Of a stretch of DNA of 64,000 nt, positions 9,082 through 18,412 are shown piece by piece (position 1 is the first letter of the stretch; every line of letters begins with the position of its first letter). The notes under the pieces are model-generated. The model ran no database searches, was not told where the DNA came from, and was given only the letters and a program-made list of their open reading frames with translations. Source of the stretch: Pseudomonadales bacterium (GTDB taxonomy: Bacteria; Pseudomonadota; Gammaproteobacteria; Pseudomonadales; Ketobacteraceae); contig JAGUVW010000008.1 of the NCBI GenBank assembly GCA_020062665.1, forward strand, positions 186,001 through 250,000, in the 5' to 3' direction. A program made the position numbers and the translations under genes.

Positions 9082-12000
9082 GTGTCCGAAACCCTCCCAG
9101 ACCTTCATTCCCTGTCCCAGCAAATCCCCCTCTGCCTGAGCCGGGATCGCTATCGCCTGTCCCGTGCGGTACAGAACATCCGTGAGCGGCAGAAGCGCAA
9201 GCAGCCGGTGGATCAGGATCTGCAGAAGCTTGCTCAGGGTATTGAGCGCTCCCTGGCTGCTGTGCAGGCCCGCCGTAACACACTGCCGGTGTTGGAATAT
9301 CCGGATCTGCCGGTGTCGCAGCGCCGTGACGATCTCATCCGCGCGATTCAGCAGAACCAGGTGGTGATCATCGCCGGCGAAACCGGCTCCGGCAAAACCA
9401 CGCAGATTCCCAAGATGTGCATCGAGGCGGGTTTGGGTGTCACCGGTTTTATCGGCCACACCCAACCGCGGCGGCTGGCGGCCCGTAGCGTGGCCCAGCG
9501 CATCGCTGATGAACTGAAATCGCCACTGGGCCAGCAGGTCGGCTTCAAGATCCGTTTTCAGGATCAGCTGGGCGAGAACAGTCTGATCAAGTTGATGACC
9601 GATGGCATTCTGCTGGCGGAAATTCCCAGCGACCGTTTTCTCAACCAGTACGACTGCATCATCATCGACGAGGCCCACGAGCGCAGCCTCAACATCGATT
9701 TTCTGCTGGGGTATCTGCGGCAGATTCTGCCCAAGCGGCCCGACCTGAAGCTGATCATCACTTCCGCCACTATCGATCATTGGCGTTTCTCCCGCCATTT
9801 CAGCGACGCGCCGGTGATCGAGGTGGAAGGGCGCACGTTCCCGGTGGAAGTGTTTTATCGCCCGCTACAAAGTGAATCGGACAACGACGACGAGCAGGTG
9901 GCAGACGACGAAGGCCAGATCGAAACCGGCATTCTGCGTGCGGTGGATGAGATCGTGCAGCTGGAGCGTGCACACCCGAATCCCCGTCGCCCTGGCGATA
10001 TTCTGGTGTTTTTGTCCGGCGAACGGGAAATCCGGCAGGTGGCAGAGCGCCTGCGCAAGCACGGTCCCAAACACACGGACATTCTGCCGCTGTATTCGCG
10101 CCTGAGTAACAGCGAGCAGAACCGGATCTTCCAGACCCACACCGGGCGCCGCATTGTGCTGTCCACCAATGTGGCGGAAACCTCGATTACGGTGCCCAAT
10201 ATCGGCTACGTGATCGATACCGGTTTGGCGCGTATCAGCCGCTACAGCTATCGCTCCAAGGTGCAGCGTCTGCCGGTGGAGCCGGTGTCGCAGGCCAGCG
10301 CCAATCAGCGCAAGGGCCGCTGCGGCCGGGTGGCAGAAGGTATCTGCATTCGCCTGTACGACGAAGCGGATTTCATCAATCGCCCGGAGTTCACCGAGCC
10401 AGAAATCCTGCGCACTAATCTGGCGTCGGTGATTCTGCAGATGCAGGGTTTGAAACTGGGCGAAGTGGGGCGCTTCCCCTTTATCGATCCGCCGGATTCG
10501 CGCCTGGTGAACGACGGTTACCGCCTGCTGGAAGAGCTCGGCGCGGTGGATCGCAAACGCCAGATCACGCCGCTGGGTTTCGAACTGGTGAAGCTGCCGG
10601 TGGATCCGCGTATCGGTCGCATGCTGATTGCAGCGCGCCAGTTTCACTGCCTGAAGGAAATGCTGGTGATCGCCGCCGGCATGAGTGTGCAGGAGCCCTG
10701 GCAGCGTCCCCATGATCGGCAGGGTGCCGCCGATGAATCCCTGCGCCGTTTCCAGCACGAGGAATCGGATTTTCTTACCTATGTGAACGTGTGGCAGGAA
10801 AGCGAAAAGCAGAAGGAAGAACTCAGCAACAACCGCTACCGGCGCTGGCTGCTGGAACGTTTTCTCAGTTATCTGCGTGTGAGGGAGTGGCAGGATGTGT
10901 ATCGCCAGCTCAAGCAGATCGTGCACGAACTGGGCTGGACCGAAAATCAGGAACCGGCCCGCTACGAGGAAATCCACAAGGCGATTCTGGCGGGTTTTCT
11001 GAGTCACTGCGCCACCAAGGACGAGCAGAAAGGTTACATCGCGGCACGCAATCGCAGTGTGCAGATTTTTCCTGCGTCCACCTGTCATTCCCGCAAGCCC
11101 AAATGGATCGTGGCGGCGGAAATCGTTGAAACCGCAAAAGTGTATGCCCGCACGGTGGCTCGCATTGAGCCGCAGTGGATCGAGGAAGTGGGCGCCGACC
11201 AGCTGAAGAAAACCTGGACCGAGCCGCACTGGGAAAAGAAAGCCGCCTGTGTGATGGCGAACGAGCAGAGCAGTCTGTTTGGACTGATTGTGAATCCGCG
11301 CAAACGGGTGAATTACAGCCATGTCGACCCGGTGCACTGCCGCGAGATGTTCATCCAGCACGCGCTGGTGGCAGGGGAGTACGACACGCGGGCGCCGTAT
11401 TTCCGTCATAACCGTGAGTTGATCGAATCCCTCGAATACCTGGAAAGCAAGTCCCGCCGCCGCGACATTCTGGTGGACGATCAAACCATCTTCGGTCTGT
11501 TCGATGCGCTGATTCCGGCCGACGTGGTGAACGGCGCCAGCTTCGAACACTGGCGCAAGAAATCCGAGCAGGCGAACCCGCAAATCCTGTTTCTGCAGCG
11601 GGAACAATTGCTGCAGCCCCGTGCCGACGATGTATCGGAAGCCGCGTTCCCGGATCAGGTGAAACTGGAAGGCGGCAAGATCCGCATCGATTATCAGTTC
11701 GAGCCGGGCAAGTCCCAGGACGGCCTCAATATCGTCGTGCCACTCACGCTGATCAATCAGGTGAACGAGGAGCAGCTGGAATGGCTGGTGCCCGGTCTGG
11801 AAAAGGAAAAAGTTATCGCCTTGATCAAGAGCCTGCCCAAATCCCTGCGCAAGCATTTCGTCCCGGCGCCGGATTTCGCGACGGCATTTCTGAACACCAA
11901 TCCCGACCGCCAGCGCTCGCTGAAAACCCAGCTCACGGATTTTCTGCGTCAGCATAAACGGGTGGATCTCAAGCCGGAAGAATTCGACGAAGCCTCGCTG

Positions 12001-13008
12001 CCACTCTATCTGCAGGCCAATCTGCAAGTGCAGGACGACAAGGGCAAGCAGATCGCTCAGGGCCGTGATATCCGCCTGATCAAGCAATCCCTGCAGAGTG
12101 AATTCCAGGCGTCGCTCAAAAACCTCACTGCATCGGAACTGAACCAGCAGCGCTACGATCACTGGGCTTTCGATGCCATTCCGGAAATCTACGAAACCCG
12201 GCGCGGTGGCGCGCTGATCAAGGCCTTCCCTGGGCTGGTGGACGAAGGCGAGGGCGTGCGCCTGCAGTTGTTCGACACCGCCTATGCCGCGCAACTGGCG
12301 ATGCAGAAAGGTATGCTGCGTCTGTTTCTGCTGGCGTTGCCCCAGCAGGTACGCTATCTGAAAAAGGAACACCCGCTGCCGGAAAAAGTCGCCATCCGTT
12401 ACGCGCCGTTCGGTAATCGCAAGGATCTCACCGATGGCGTGGTGGAAAGCGCGTTCCAGCTCGCCTTTATCGCCAACCAGCCACTGATTTGGAATAAGCA
12501 GCAGTTCGATCAGCGTCTGCAGCAAGGCCGCCTGCAACTGGTGCAGGCGGCACAGCAGATGGAAAAACTCCTCACCGATATCCTGCAGCGTCATCACGAT
12601 ATTCTGTCCCTGCTTAACAGTGAAAAATCACCGGCTCGACAGGATGCCAATGCAGACATCCGCTTCCAGCTAGAGCAGTTATTCCCGCCCCACTGGATTC
12701 AGCAGATTCCGTTCACCCAGTTACAACACTATCCGCGCTATCTCGATGCCATCCTTTTGCGATTCAAACGCTTGCAGGGGAATATTGAGCGGGATCGTCA
12801 ACACATCGGCGAAATCGCCCGTCTGTGGCAGCAGTACCTGCAGCGCAAGGCGAAACACGCGAAGGAAGGCGTGCTGGACGAAACACTGGAAACCTGGCGT
12901 TGGGCACTGGAAGAGTACCGGATTTCCGTATTTGCCCAGGGTATGAAGACCGCTTATCCTGTATCCATGCAGCGACTGGAAAAACTCTGGCACAACGTCG
13001 CTGCCTGA
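9082..13008 (+). CDS. hrpA: ATP-dependent RNA helicase HrpA
   Basis: A DEAH-box helicase of about 1308 residues, near the E. coli HrpA length of 1300; HrpA acts in translation-associated RNA remodelling. Motifs in order are Walker A GETGSGKT, GHTQPRRLAARSVA, DEAH in IIIDEAHERSLNIDFLLGYL, SAT, and the helicase-C motif NQRKGRCGRVAEGICIRLY, followed by the HA2, OB-fold and HrpA-specific C-terminal regions. The frame is open back to 8860, but that stretch is the fadD terminator and the inverted-repeat element. The GTG at 9082 (MSETLPDLHS) is chosen because family-like sequence begins there; its ribosome site is weak, so the exact start is uncertain. Confidence 0.93.
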   Translation: MSETLPDLHSLSQQIPLCLSRDRYRLSRAVQNIRERQKRKQPVDQDLQKLAQGIERSLAAVQARRNTLPVLEYPDLPVSQRRDDLIRAIQQNQVVIIAGETGSGKTTQIPKMCIEAGLGVTGFIGHTQPRRLAARSVAQRIADELKSPLGQQVGFKIRFQDQLGENSLIKLMTDGILLAEIPSDRFLNQYDCIIIDEAHERSLNIDFLLGYLRQILPKRPDLKLIITSATIDHWRFSRHFSDAPVIEVEGRTFPVEVFYRPLQSESDNDDEQVADDEGQIETGILRAVDEIVQLERAHPNPRRPGDILVFLSGEREIRQVAERLRKHGPKHTDILPLYSRLSNSEQNRIFQTHTGRRIVLSTNVAETSITVPNIGYVIDTGLARISRYSYRSKVQRLPVEPVSQASANQRKGRCGRVAEGICIRLYDEADFINRPEFTEPEILRTNLASVILQMQGLKLGEVGRFPFIDPPDSRLVNDGYRLLEELGAVDRKRQITPLGFELVKLPVDPRIGRMLIAARQFHCLKEMLVIAAGMSVQEPWQRPHDRQGAADESLRRFQHEESDFLTYVNVWQESEKQKEELSNNRYRRWLLERFLSYLRVREWQDVYRQLKQIVHELGWTENQEPARYEEIHKAILAGFLSHCATKDEQKGYIAARNRSVQIFPASTCHSRKPKWIVAAEIVETAKVYARTVARIEPQWIEEVGADQLKKTWTEPHWEKKAACVMANEQSSLFGLIVNPRKRVNYSHVDPVHCREMFIQHALVAGEYDTRAPYFRHNRELIESLEYLESKSRRRDILVDDQTIFGLFDALIPADVVNGASFEHWRKKSEQANPQILFLQREQLLQPRADDVSEAAFPDQVKLEGGKIRIDYQFEPGKSQDGLNIVVPLTLINQVNEEQLEWLVPGLEKEKVIALIKSLPKSLRKHFVPAPDFATAFLNTNPDRQRSLKTQLTDFLRQHKRVDLKPEEFDEASLPLYLQANLQVQDDKGKQIAQGRDIRLIKQSLQSEFQASLKNLTASELNQQRYDHWAFDAIPEIYETRRGGALIKAFPGLVDEGEGVRLQLFDTAYAAQLAMQKGMLRLFLLALPQQVRYLKKEHPLPEKVAIRYAPFGNRKDLTDGVVESAFQLAFIANQPLIWNKQQFDQRLQQGRLQLVQAAQQMEKLLTDILQRHHDILSLLNSEKSPARQDANADIRFQLEQLFPPHWIQQIPFTQLQHYPRYLDAILLRFKRLQGNIERDRQHIGEIARLWQQYLQRKAKHAKEGVLDETLETWRWALEEYRISVFAQGMKTAYPVSMQRLEKLWHNVAA

Positions 13009-13026
13009 ACGCAGGGGAAGCGCATC

Positions 13027-14010
13027 ATGCCGGTACGCAAGCTTGAGCAATCGCTCATGGTCTCGCTGCCTGGAGGAGACCAGTTGCACATTCGGCGCCT
13101 GGCGGACAATCCGGACGGGCCGCCAGTGATGTTGCTGCACGGTCTGCTGGAAGATGGCACCCTGTTTTACGCCCGCGACGGACATGGCCTGGCCCATTTC
13201 CTTGCCCAGCACGGTTTTGATGTTTACGTGCCGGATTTTCGCGGCAAAGGCCGCAGCTGGCCGCCGGTTTCCCGACTTTCCACCTATCGCGTCAACGACG
13301 CTGTCACCCAGGACATGCCTGCTATCCTCGACGCCATTCAGGGCGTGCGGGGTATTGCGCCGGTCTACTGGTTTGCCCATGCCTGGGGCGGTGTGCTCGC
13401 CAGCAGTTTTCTGGCCCGCTACCCCGGATATCGTGCGTCCATTAATGGCCTTATTTATTTTGGAACCCATCGCGTTGCCACCACGCGCACGCTGGCCCGG
13501 CTGGTGTGGGTCGATGGGCTGTGGGGTTGGCTGGTGGGTGTGTTCGCGCGGATGCGGGGTTACATTCCTGGCCGTCTGCTGCGCCTGGGCTCCAACAATG
13601 AATTTCGCGGTATCTATCTGGACAGTTTCGGTTGGTTGCAGGGGCAGCCCTGGGTGGATGCGGGCGACCAGTTCGATTACGGCAAGGCGCTGAGCCAGGG
13701 GCTGGACTATCCGCCGGCGCTGTATTTCGCCTCCCGCAATGATCTGGGCTATTGCAATCCCCGGGATGTAAAAGCATTCATGCAGGAGGTGGGAGCCCAC
13801 AATGGCCGTCTGGTGATCCTGGGGCAGAAGGAAGGCAACCTACACAATTATTCACATATTGGGATGCTCACCCACCCCGATGCGGCGCGAGATCACTTTC
13901 CTTTCATGATAAACTGGATGCAGGAAATGAGCCGCCTGCGTTACGAAGCCATTCACGGGGATGATTCACACGACAGTGACACCCAGCGCTCCCCGGCACG
14001 CGGCCGTTGA
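13027..14010 (+). CDS. Alpha/beta hydrolase-fold protein lacking the nucleophilic serine
   Basis: A 327-residue protein with the alpha/beta-hydrolase layout: oxyanion strand VMLLHGLLEDG, then DVYVPDFRGKG. At the nucleophile elbow, where related proteins read GHSWGG, it reads AHAWGG, so the serine is Ala119 (codon GCC at 13381-13383). Later segments that would supply Asp (ASRNDLGY) and His (NLHNYSHIGML) remain. By family knowledge such a protein should not work as a serine hydrolase; it could bind a lipid or act as a scaffold, or use another residue. The frame is intact and the gene is 18 bases after hrpA, so this is a substitution and not a decayed gene. The 3' end is polar. Confidence 0.75.
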   Translation: MPVRKLEQSLMVSLPGGDQLHIRRLADNPDGPPVMLLHGLLEDGTLFYARDGHGLAHFLAQHGFDVYVPDFRGKGRSWPPVSRLSTYRVNDAVTQDMPAILDAIQGVRGIAPVYWFAHAWGGVLASSFLARYPGYRASINGLIYFGTHRVATTRTLARLVWVDGLWGWLVGVFARMRGYIPGRLLRLGSNNEFRGIYLDSFGWLQGQPWVDAGDQFDYGKALSQGLDYPPALYFASRNDLGYCNPRDVKAFMQEVGAHNGRLVILGQKEGNLHNYSHIGMLTHPDAARDHFPFMINWMQEMSRLRYEAIHGDDSHDSDTQRSPARGR

Positions 14011-14072
14011 TCATTCTTCTGAAACACCACTGCAATCATCGACAGAATTACAAAAATCAGCCGGAGGTCCCA

Positions 14073-15212
14073 GTGACTCAAGCACGTGATGCCCGCAAGG
14101 TAGTAATCAGCGGCACCGGGTTGTATACCCCCCAGGAAACCATCAGCAACGCCGAACTGGTCAAATCGTTCAACGCCTATGTTGAGCTGTTCAATGCAGA
14201 AAACGCCGCCGACATTGCGGCTGGCAAGATTGAAGCCCTCAGTCCTTCCAGTGAAGAATTCATCGTCAAGGCCAGCGGTATCGAAAGCCGCTACGTGATC
14301 AACAAGTCCGGCGTGCTCGATCCCAAACGTCTGTGTCCCAGCATTCCCGAACGTGATGATGAAGTCATTTCCGTGCAGAGCGAAATCGCTGTGGCGTCCG
14401 TGCGTGACGCGCTGGCTCAGGCCCGCAAGTCTCCGGAAGAGGTCGATGCAGTCATCGTTGCCTGCTCCAACATGCAGCGGCCTTATCCGGCGATGGCGAT
14501 TGAAGTTCAGAACGCGCTGGGTATTAAAGGTTACGGTTACGACATGAACGTGGCCTGTTCTTCTGCCACCTTTGGTTTGCAGGCAGCGCGTGATGCGGTG
14601 CTGTCCGGTTCCGCCCAATGTGTGGTGGTGGTAAATCCGGAAATCTGCTCCGGCCACCTGGCCTGGCAGGATCGTGATTGCCATTTCATCTTCGGCGACG
14701 TGTCTACCGCCATCGTGGTGGAGCGGGCCGAAACCAGCAAAAATCCCGATGCCTGGGAAATTCTCGGCACCCGTCTGCAAACCCAGTTCTCCAACAACAT
14801 TCGCAACAACTTCGGCTTCCTGAACCGTTGCGACGAAAGCGGCATCGGCGCCCGCGACAAGCTGTTCCGCCAGAACGGCCGCAAGGTGTTCAAGGAAGTG
14901 GTGCCCATGGTGGCGGAGCTGATCACTAGCCACTTGTCGGACGAATCCATCGACGTGGCGGCGCTCAAGCGTATGTGGCTGCACCAGGCCAATCTGGGCA
15001 TGAACCAGCTGATCTCGAAGAAAGTGCTGGGCCGCGATCCCGATGCGGTGGAAGCGCCGGTGATTCTGAACGAATACGCCAACACCAGTTCTGCCGGCTC
15101 CATCATCGCGTTCCACAAGCATCGGCAGGATCTGGCGTCCGGTGACATCGGCGTGATCTGTTCCTTCGGCGCCGGTTATTCTGCCGGCAGCGTTATTGTC
15201 AAACGTTTGTAA
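14073..15212 (+). CDS. Beta-ketoacyl-ACP synthase III-like enzyme (FabH-like)
   Basis: A thiolase-superfamily condensing enzyme of 379 residues. The triad is complete: Cys162 in NVACSSATFG, His304 in LHQAN and Asn337 in EYANTSSAGS. It starts at a GTG preceded 5 bases upstream by GGAGG; the frame extends 22 codons further but that stretch includes the end of the preceding gene. It is longer than housekeeping FabH (about 320 residues) owing to an insert around residues 35-60, resembling the Pseudomonas PA3286-type synthases that condense longer acyl-CoA primers with malonyl-ACP and recycle fatty acids into synthesis. That subgroup assignment is by resemblance only. Confidence 0.85.
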   Translation: MTQARDARKVVISGTGLYTPQETISNAELVKSFNAYVELFNAENAADIAAGKIEALSPSSEEFIVKASGIESRYVINKSGVLDPKRLCPSIPERDDEVISVQSEIAVASVRDALAQARKSPEEVDAVIVACSNMQRPYPAMAIEVQNALGIKGYGYDMNVACSSATFGLQAARDAVLSGSAQCVVVVNPEICSGHLAWQDRDCHFIFGDVSTAIVVERAETSKNPDAWEILGTRLQTQFSNNIRNNFGFLNRCDESGIGARDKLFRQNGRKVFKEVVPMVAELITSHLSDESIDVAALKRMWLHQANLGMNQLISKKVLGRDPDAVEAPVILNEYANTSSAGSIIAFHKHRQDLASGDIGVICSFGAGYSAGSVIVKRL

Positions 15213-15313
15213 TACAGTTCGGGGCTGGATGACCGGCCCCTTTCCCCCGATTGATCTGCTCCTTCCTTGTTTGTTACTGTCTGGCTGGAATCGGTGACCA
15301 TCAACGGGATGGT

Positions 15314-15341
15314 TGTAACAAATCCGAACTTCTGACGTCTC
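15314..15341 (+). promoter_or_regulatory. ECF-sigma-type promoter of the hvfABC-like operon
   Basis: TGTAACA (15314-15320) and CGTCTC (15336-15341) are separated by 15 bases. An AAC-containing -35 and a CGTC -10 at this spacing are the form expected for extracytoplasmic-function sigma factors. It lies about 90 bases before the precursor start. The sequence differs from the TGCATCC/CGTA promoters at 27.1 kb, so a different sigma factor is implied. Confidence 0.6.
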
Positions 15342-15432
15342 ATATGCTGTAACGACGCGGACATTGCGTCGTCCTTACCCTGCGGGCATCCCGTTCGCAT
15401 CATTTGATAACCTGGCATCAAGGAGAAAACCC

Positions 15433-15801
15433 ATGGCTAAGTTCAATTCACTGAAACCCATTGCGGCTGGTCTTGGCCTAGCAGTGGCGGCAGGTGCACT
15501 CACTCTGTCCACCAGTGCAACAGCGGCGCAGAACCCGTTTGTCACCCAGGATCTGCCTGCGGGTTATCAGTTGGCCGGCATGGAGGGCAAATGTGGCGAA
15601 GGCAAGTGCGGCGGTGACAAGTCCAAAAAAGAAGGCAGCTGCGGTGGCAAGGCGGATCAGGAAGGCAAGTGTGGCGAGGGCAAATGCGGTGAAGGCAAGT
15701 GTGGTGGCGACAAGGATGCCAGCACTGGCGGAAAGGCGGATCAGGAAGGCAAATGTGGTGAAGGCAAGTGCGGCGAGGGCATGTGCGGCGGTAAAAAATG
15801 A
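15433..15801 (+). CDS. HvfA/bufferin-type RiPP precursor with nine EGxCG motifs
   Basis: A 122-residue secreted precursor. Residues 1-32 form a Sec signal peptide ending ATAA. After a short spacer the protein is built from EGxCG motifs at residues 51, 56, 67, 77, 82, 87, 105, 110 and 115 (seven exactly EGKCG), and all nine cysteines are in these motifs. The MNIO enzyme and DUF2063 partner follow directly. In characterised relatives (Haemophilus HvfA and bufferins) such cysteines become oxazolone/thioamide or thiooxazole groups that bind copper. The ATG at 15433 has AGGAG 7 bases upstream; the frame extends 23 codons further without a ribosome site. Regulation is probably through the ECF-type promoter at 15314. 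Confidence 0.88.
   Translation: MAKFNSLKPIAAGLGLAVAAGALTLSTSATAAQNPFVTQDLPAGYQLAGMEGKCGEGKCGGDKSKKEGSCGGKADQEGKCGEGKCGEGKCGGDKDASTGGKADQEGKCGEGKCGEGMCGGKK
15643..15798 (+). repeat. 84-bp tandem duplication inside the RiPP precursor
   Basis: Residues 71-98 and 99-122 are two copies of one module, GGKADQ followed by three EGxCG motifs and a Gly-Gly linker; the DNA unit is 84 bp (15643-15726 and 15727-15798). The second copy ends with EGMCG and is truncated after GGKK. Confidence 0.85.
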
Positions 15802-15832
15802 CGCTGCACGGATTGTCTGGAGTTAGATCAGC

Positions 15833-16684
15833 ATGAGTTCATCCGGCACACTTCCATTACACGGTGCGGGCTTGGGAATGCGGCGGGCCATCAGCGGCCC
15901 GCTTTGCGAACACCAGCCTCGCAACGTCGATTTCATGGAAGTGGCGCCGGAAAACTGGATTCGCGTGGGCGGCCGTTTCGGCAAGCAGTTTCGCGCGCTG
16001 ACGGAAGCCTATCCCTTCGTGCTGCATGGCCTGTCGCTCTCACTCGGCGGGCCAACGCCCCTTGATGTGAATCTGGTGCGTGACATCAAGCATTTCATGG
16101 ATGAACACCGCATCCCGCTTTACACCGAACACCTCAGTTATTGCAGTGACGATGGCCATCTTTACGATCTGATGCCGATTCCTTTCACCGAAGAGGCTGT
16201 GCACTACGTGGCGGCGCGCATCCGCCAGGTGCAAGACATCCTTGAGCGCCCGATCGGCATTGAAAATGTGTCCTACTATGCGGCGCCCGGCCAGGAAATG
16301 TCAGAGATCGACTTTCTCAACGCCGTATTGCAGGAAGCCGATTGCAGCCTGCTGCTGGACGTGAACAACATCTACGTCAACAGCATCAATCATCGCTACG
16401 ACGCCAATGCTTTTCTGCGCCAGATTCCCGCCGGGCGCATTGCCTATATTCATGTGGCTGGCCATTACACCGAGGCCGACGATCTGCTGGTCGATACCCA
16501 TGGGGCCGATGTCATCGATCCCGTGTGGCAGTTGCTGGAACAGAGTTATCGCTGGTTCGGGGTCAGGCCTACGTTGCTGGAGCGGGATTTCAATCTGCCG
16601 CCGCTGGAAAAGCTACTGCAGGAAGTGGATTTGATCCGCGCCATCCAGCAGCGCTGTCAGCCACGTCAGGAGCAGCGGGCGTGA
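15833..16684 (+). CDS. HvfB/BufB-type MNIO enzyme (DUF692)
   Basis: A 283-residue multinuclear non-heme iron oxidative enzyme that modifies cysteines of the precursor. Metal-binding motifs in order: His65 in HGLSLSLGG, Glu99 in YTEHLSY, ENVSYY (144-149), [10 protein letters not shown] (175-184), His207 and His211 in IHVAGH, DTHG (221-224) and ERD (250-252), all in the TIM-barrel arrangement seen in MbnB and HvfB. The gene starts 31 bases after the precursor, and its stop overlaps the partner's GTG start as GTGA, so translation of the two enzymes is coupled. Products are expected to be copper-binding modified cysteines by analogy with HvfB and BufB; the exact chemistry here is unknown. Confidence 0.92.
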   Translation: MSSSGTLPLHGAGLGMRRAISGPLCEHQPRNVDFMEVAPENWIRVGGRFGKQFRALTEAYPFVLHGLSLSLGGPTPLDVNLVRDIKHFMDEHRIPLYTEHLSYCSDDGHLYDLMPIPFTEEAVHYVAARIRQVQDILERPIGIENVSYYAAPGQEMSEIDFLNAVLQEADCSLLLDVNNIYVNSINHRYDANAFLRQIPAGRIAYIHVAGHYTEADDLLVDTHGADVIDPVWQLLEQSYRWFGVRPTLLERDFNLPPLEKLLQEVDLIRAIQQRCQPRQEQRA

Positions 16685-17460
16685 GCGCGCAGCCGCTGCG
16701 TCCACTTTTCCAGCAACTGCAGTATCAGTTTGCGGCGCATATCCGTGATCCCCTGCAGGCTGCTCCTTCGCAGATCGAAGATCGCCGCATGAAGATCTAC
16801 CGCGAGCTGTTCTTCAACAACATCGAAAGTTTTCTGGCCAATGGTTTTCCGGTTCTGCGCAGCCTGATGTCGGATGAATCCTGGCAGGCACTGGCGCGGG
16901 ATTTTTTCAGCCGCCATCAATGTCACACCCCATACTTTCTGGAGATCAGCCAGGAATTTCTCGCCTATCTGCAATCCGAGCGTGGTGAGCAGGCGGGGGA
17001 TTTTCCCTTCATGCTGGAGCTGGCCCATTATGAATGGCTGGAACTGGCGATGGATGTGGATCCGGACTGCATACCTGCCACAGGATTCAATCCAGAAGGC
17101 GATCTGCTGCAGGGGCAGCCTCTGCTGTCGCCGCTGGTGAATGTAGCGTGCTATGAATACCCCGTGCATCACATCAGTCGTGATTTCATTCCCCAGGCGC
17201 CATCGGAGCAGCCTCATTACCTGATCATCTACCGCAACAGTGCAGATCAAGTGCGCTTCATGGAGATCAATGCGGTCACCGCGCGCATGCTGGTGTTGTT
17301 GCAGGAAGTGCCCGGCCTCACCGGGCGCGATGTCATCCAGCGGCTCCAGCAGGAATTGCAGCATCCGCAGCCCGAAGTGGTTGTTGAGGGCGGGCGGCAG
17401 GCGCTGCAGCATCTGTGCAGGGCGGGTATTGTTCTGGGCACGGCACTGCAGGCGCGGTAA
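16681..17460 (+). CDS. HvfC/BufC-type DUF2063 partner of the MNIO enzyme
   Basis: A 259-residue protein of the DUF2063 family. It starts at GTG 16681, overlapping the MNIO gene by four bases; the frame is open further upstream only as a shadow of that gene. The N-terminal helical domain carries the family pattern [20 protein letters not shown], then [20 protein letters not shown]. The C-terminal half is a winged-helix-like unit that in homologues forms the peptide-recognition element guiding the precursor to the enzyme. Its position as third gene after precursor and MNIO enzyme is the classical bufABC/hvfABC order. No DoxX-like fourth gene follows; the next gene is mlaA after 83 bases. Confidence 0.88.
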   Translation: MSAQPLRPLFQQLQYQFAAHIRDPLQAAPSQIEDRRMKIYRELFFNNIESFLANGFPVLRSLMSDESWQALARDFFSRHQCHTPYFLEISQEFLAYLQSERGEQAGDFPFMLELAHYEWLELAMDVDPDCIPATGFNPEGDLLQGQPLLSPLVNVACYEYPVHHISRDFIPQAPSEQPHYLIIYRNSADQVRFMEINAVTARMLVLLQEVPGLTGRDVIQRLQQELQHPQPEVVVEGGRQALQHLCRAGIVLGTALQAR

Positions 17461-17543
17461 CACTGGTGGTGTGACACCTGCACTTTGTATTGTGGCACCC
17501 GAGCCGCTAGAATTCGGCGTTCAACGCAAAAGGCGAGGTTCGA

Positions 17544-18299
17544 ATGACAGTTTGGCTCAGGGCAATGGCAGTAGTTGCGTGGGCGGTGCTCAGCGTACCG
17601 GCTTGGGCCGCATCAGAGGCCGATCCGTGGGAAGGCCTCAACCGCGCTGTCTTTTCCTTCAACGAAACCCTCGACAAGTACTTCCTCAAGCCTGTAGCGG
17701 AAGGCTACGTTTATATCACGCCCTCACCGGTACAAACTGGAATCGGCAATTTTTTCAATAATCTTGGTGAGATCACCACGGTCATAAACGATCTTCTGCA
17801 AGGCAAATTCCGTCAGGCCGGGATGGACTCCACCCGTTTTCTGGTCAATACCACCGTGGGTATGGCGGGCTTCATCGATGTGGGATCCCGCATTGGGCTG
17901 CAACGCAATGATGAAGACTTTGGCCAGACACTGGGGTATTGGGGCATGGACTCTGGTCCATACCTGATGCTGCCGTTTCTGGGGCCGAGCACCGTTCGCG
18001 ACACCGCCGGCATGGTGCCTGATTACTTCGTTTCCCCCATTGATAATGTGGATGACGATGCAACCCGCTACGGCATTCGGGCACTGCAGATTGTGGATCT
18101 GCGCTCCAGCCTGCTGGAGGCCGAGAAGCTGGTGGCGGGGGATCGCTATTCGTTCTTTCGCGAGGCCTACCTTCAGCGGCGTGCGTTCCTGGTCAGGGAC
18201 GGCGCCATGGACGATACATCGTTCGACGACGACCTGTTTGATGAAGACGAGTTCGAGGATGAAGGCGACGACGAAACTCCAGAAGAATCCGGCTTTTAA
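17544..18299 (+). CDS. mlaA: MlaA-family outer-membrane phospholipid transport protein
   Basis: A 251-residue VacJ/MlaA protein, the outer-membrane component that removes misplaced phospholipids and passes them to the Mla system. The signature DPWEGLNRAVFSFNETLDKY begins right after the signal peptide; GYWGMDSGPYLMLPFLGPST and the DYF segment are also typical. The signal peptide ends AWAA with no lipobox cysteine, so it appears cleaved by signal peptidase I and is not lipidated, unlike E. coli MlaA. The C-terminal tail (about residue 222 onward) is almost entirely Asp/Glu. GAGG lies a few bases before the ATG. The other mla genes are not in the window. Confidence 0.9.
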   Translation: MTVWLRAMAVVAWAVLSVPAWAASEADPWEGLNRAVFSFNETLDKYFLKPVAEGYVYITPSPVQTGIGNFFNNLGEITTVINDLLQGKFRQAGMDSTRFLVNTTVGMAGFIDVGSRIGLQRNDEDFGQTLGYWGMDSGPYLMLPFLGPSTVRDTAGMVPDYFVSPIDNVDDDATRYGIRALQIVDLRSSLLEAEKLVAGDRYSFFREAYLQRRAFLVRDGAMDDTSFDDDLFDEDEFEDEGDDETPEESGF

Positions 18300-18320
18300 C
18301 AAACATTAAAAATCAGTAAC

Positions 18321-18344
18321 AAGCCGCCGGGTGGGCGGCGCTTT
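18321..18344 (+). terminator. Weak hairpin terminator after mlaA
   Basis: GCCGCC (18323-18328) pairs with GGCGGC (18334-18339) with a 5-base loop; only three Ts follow, so termination may be partial. Confidence 0.35.
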
Positions 18345-18412
18345 CCCCTGCACCCCCATCCTGTATACTGTCCGGGACTACAACAATAACCACACGTCCA
18401 GGAAGGCCCTCC

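Noticed and set aside
9865-12597. Minus-strand open frame of 910 codons opposite hrpA
   Set aside because: It lies entirely within hrpA, whose motifs are conserved over the whole length; the antisense frame is an effect of codon bias.
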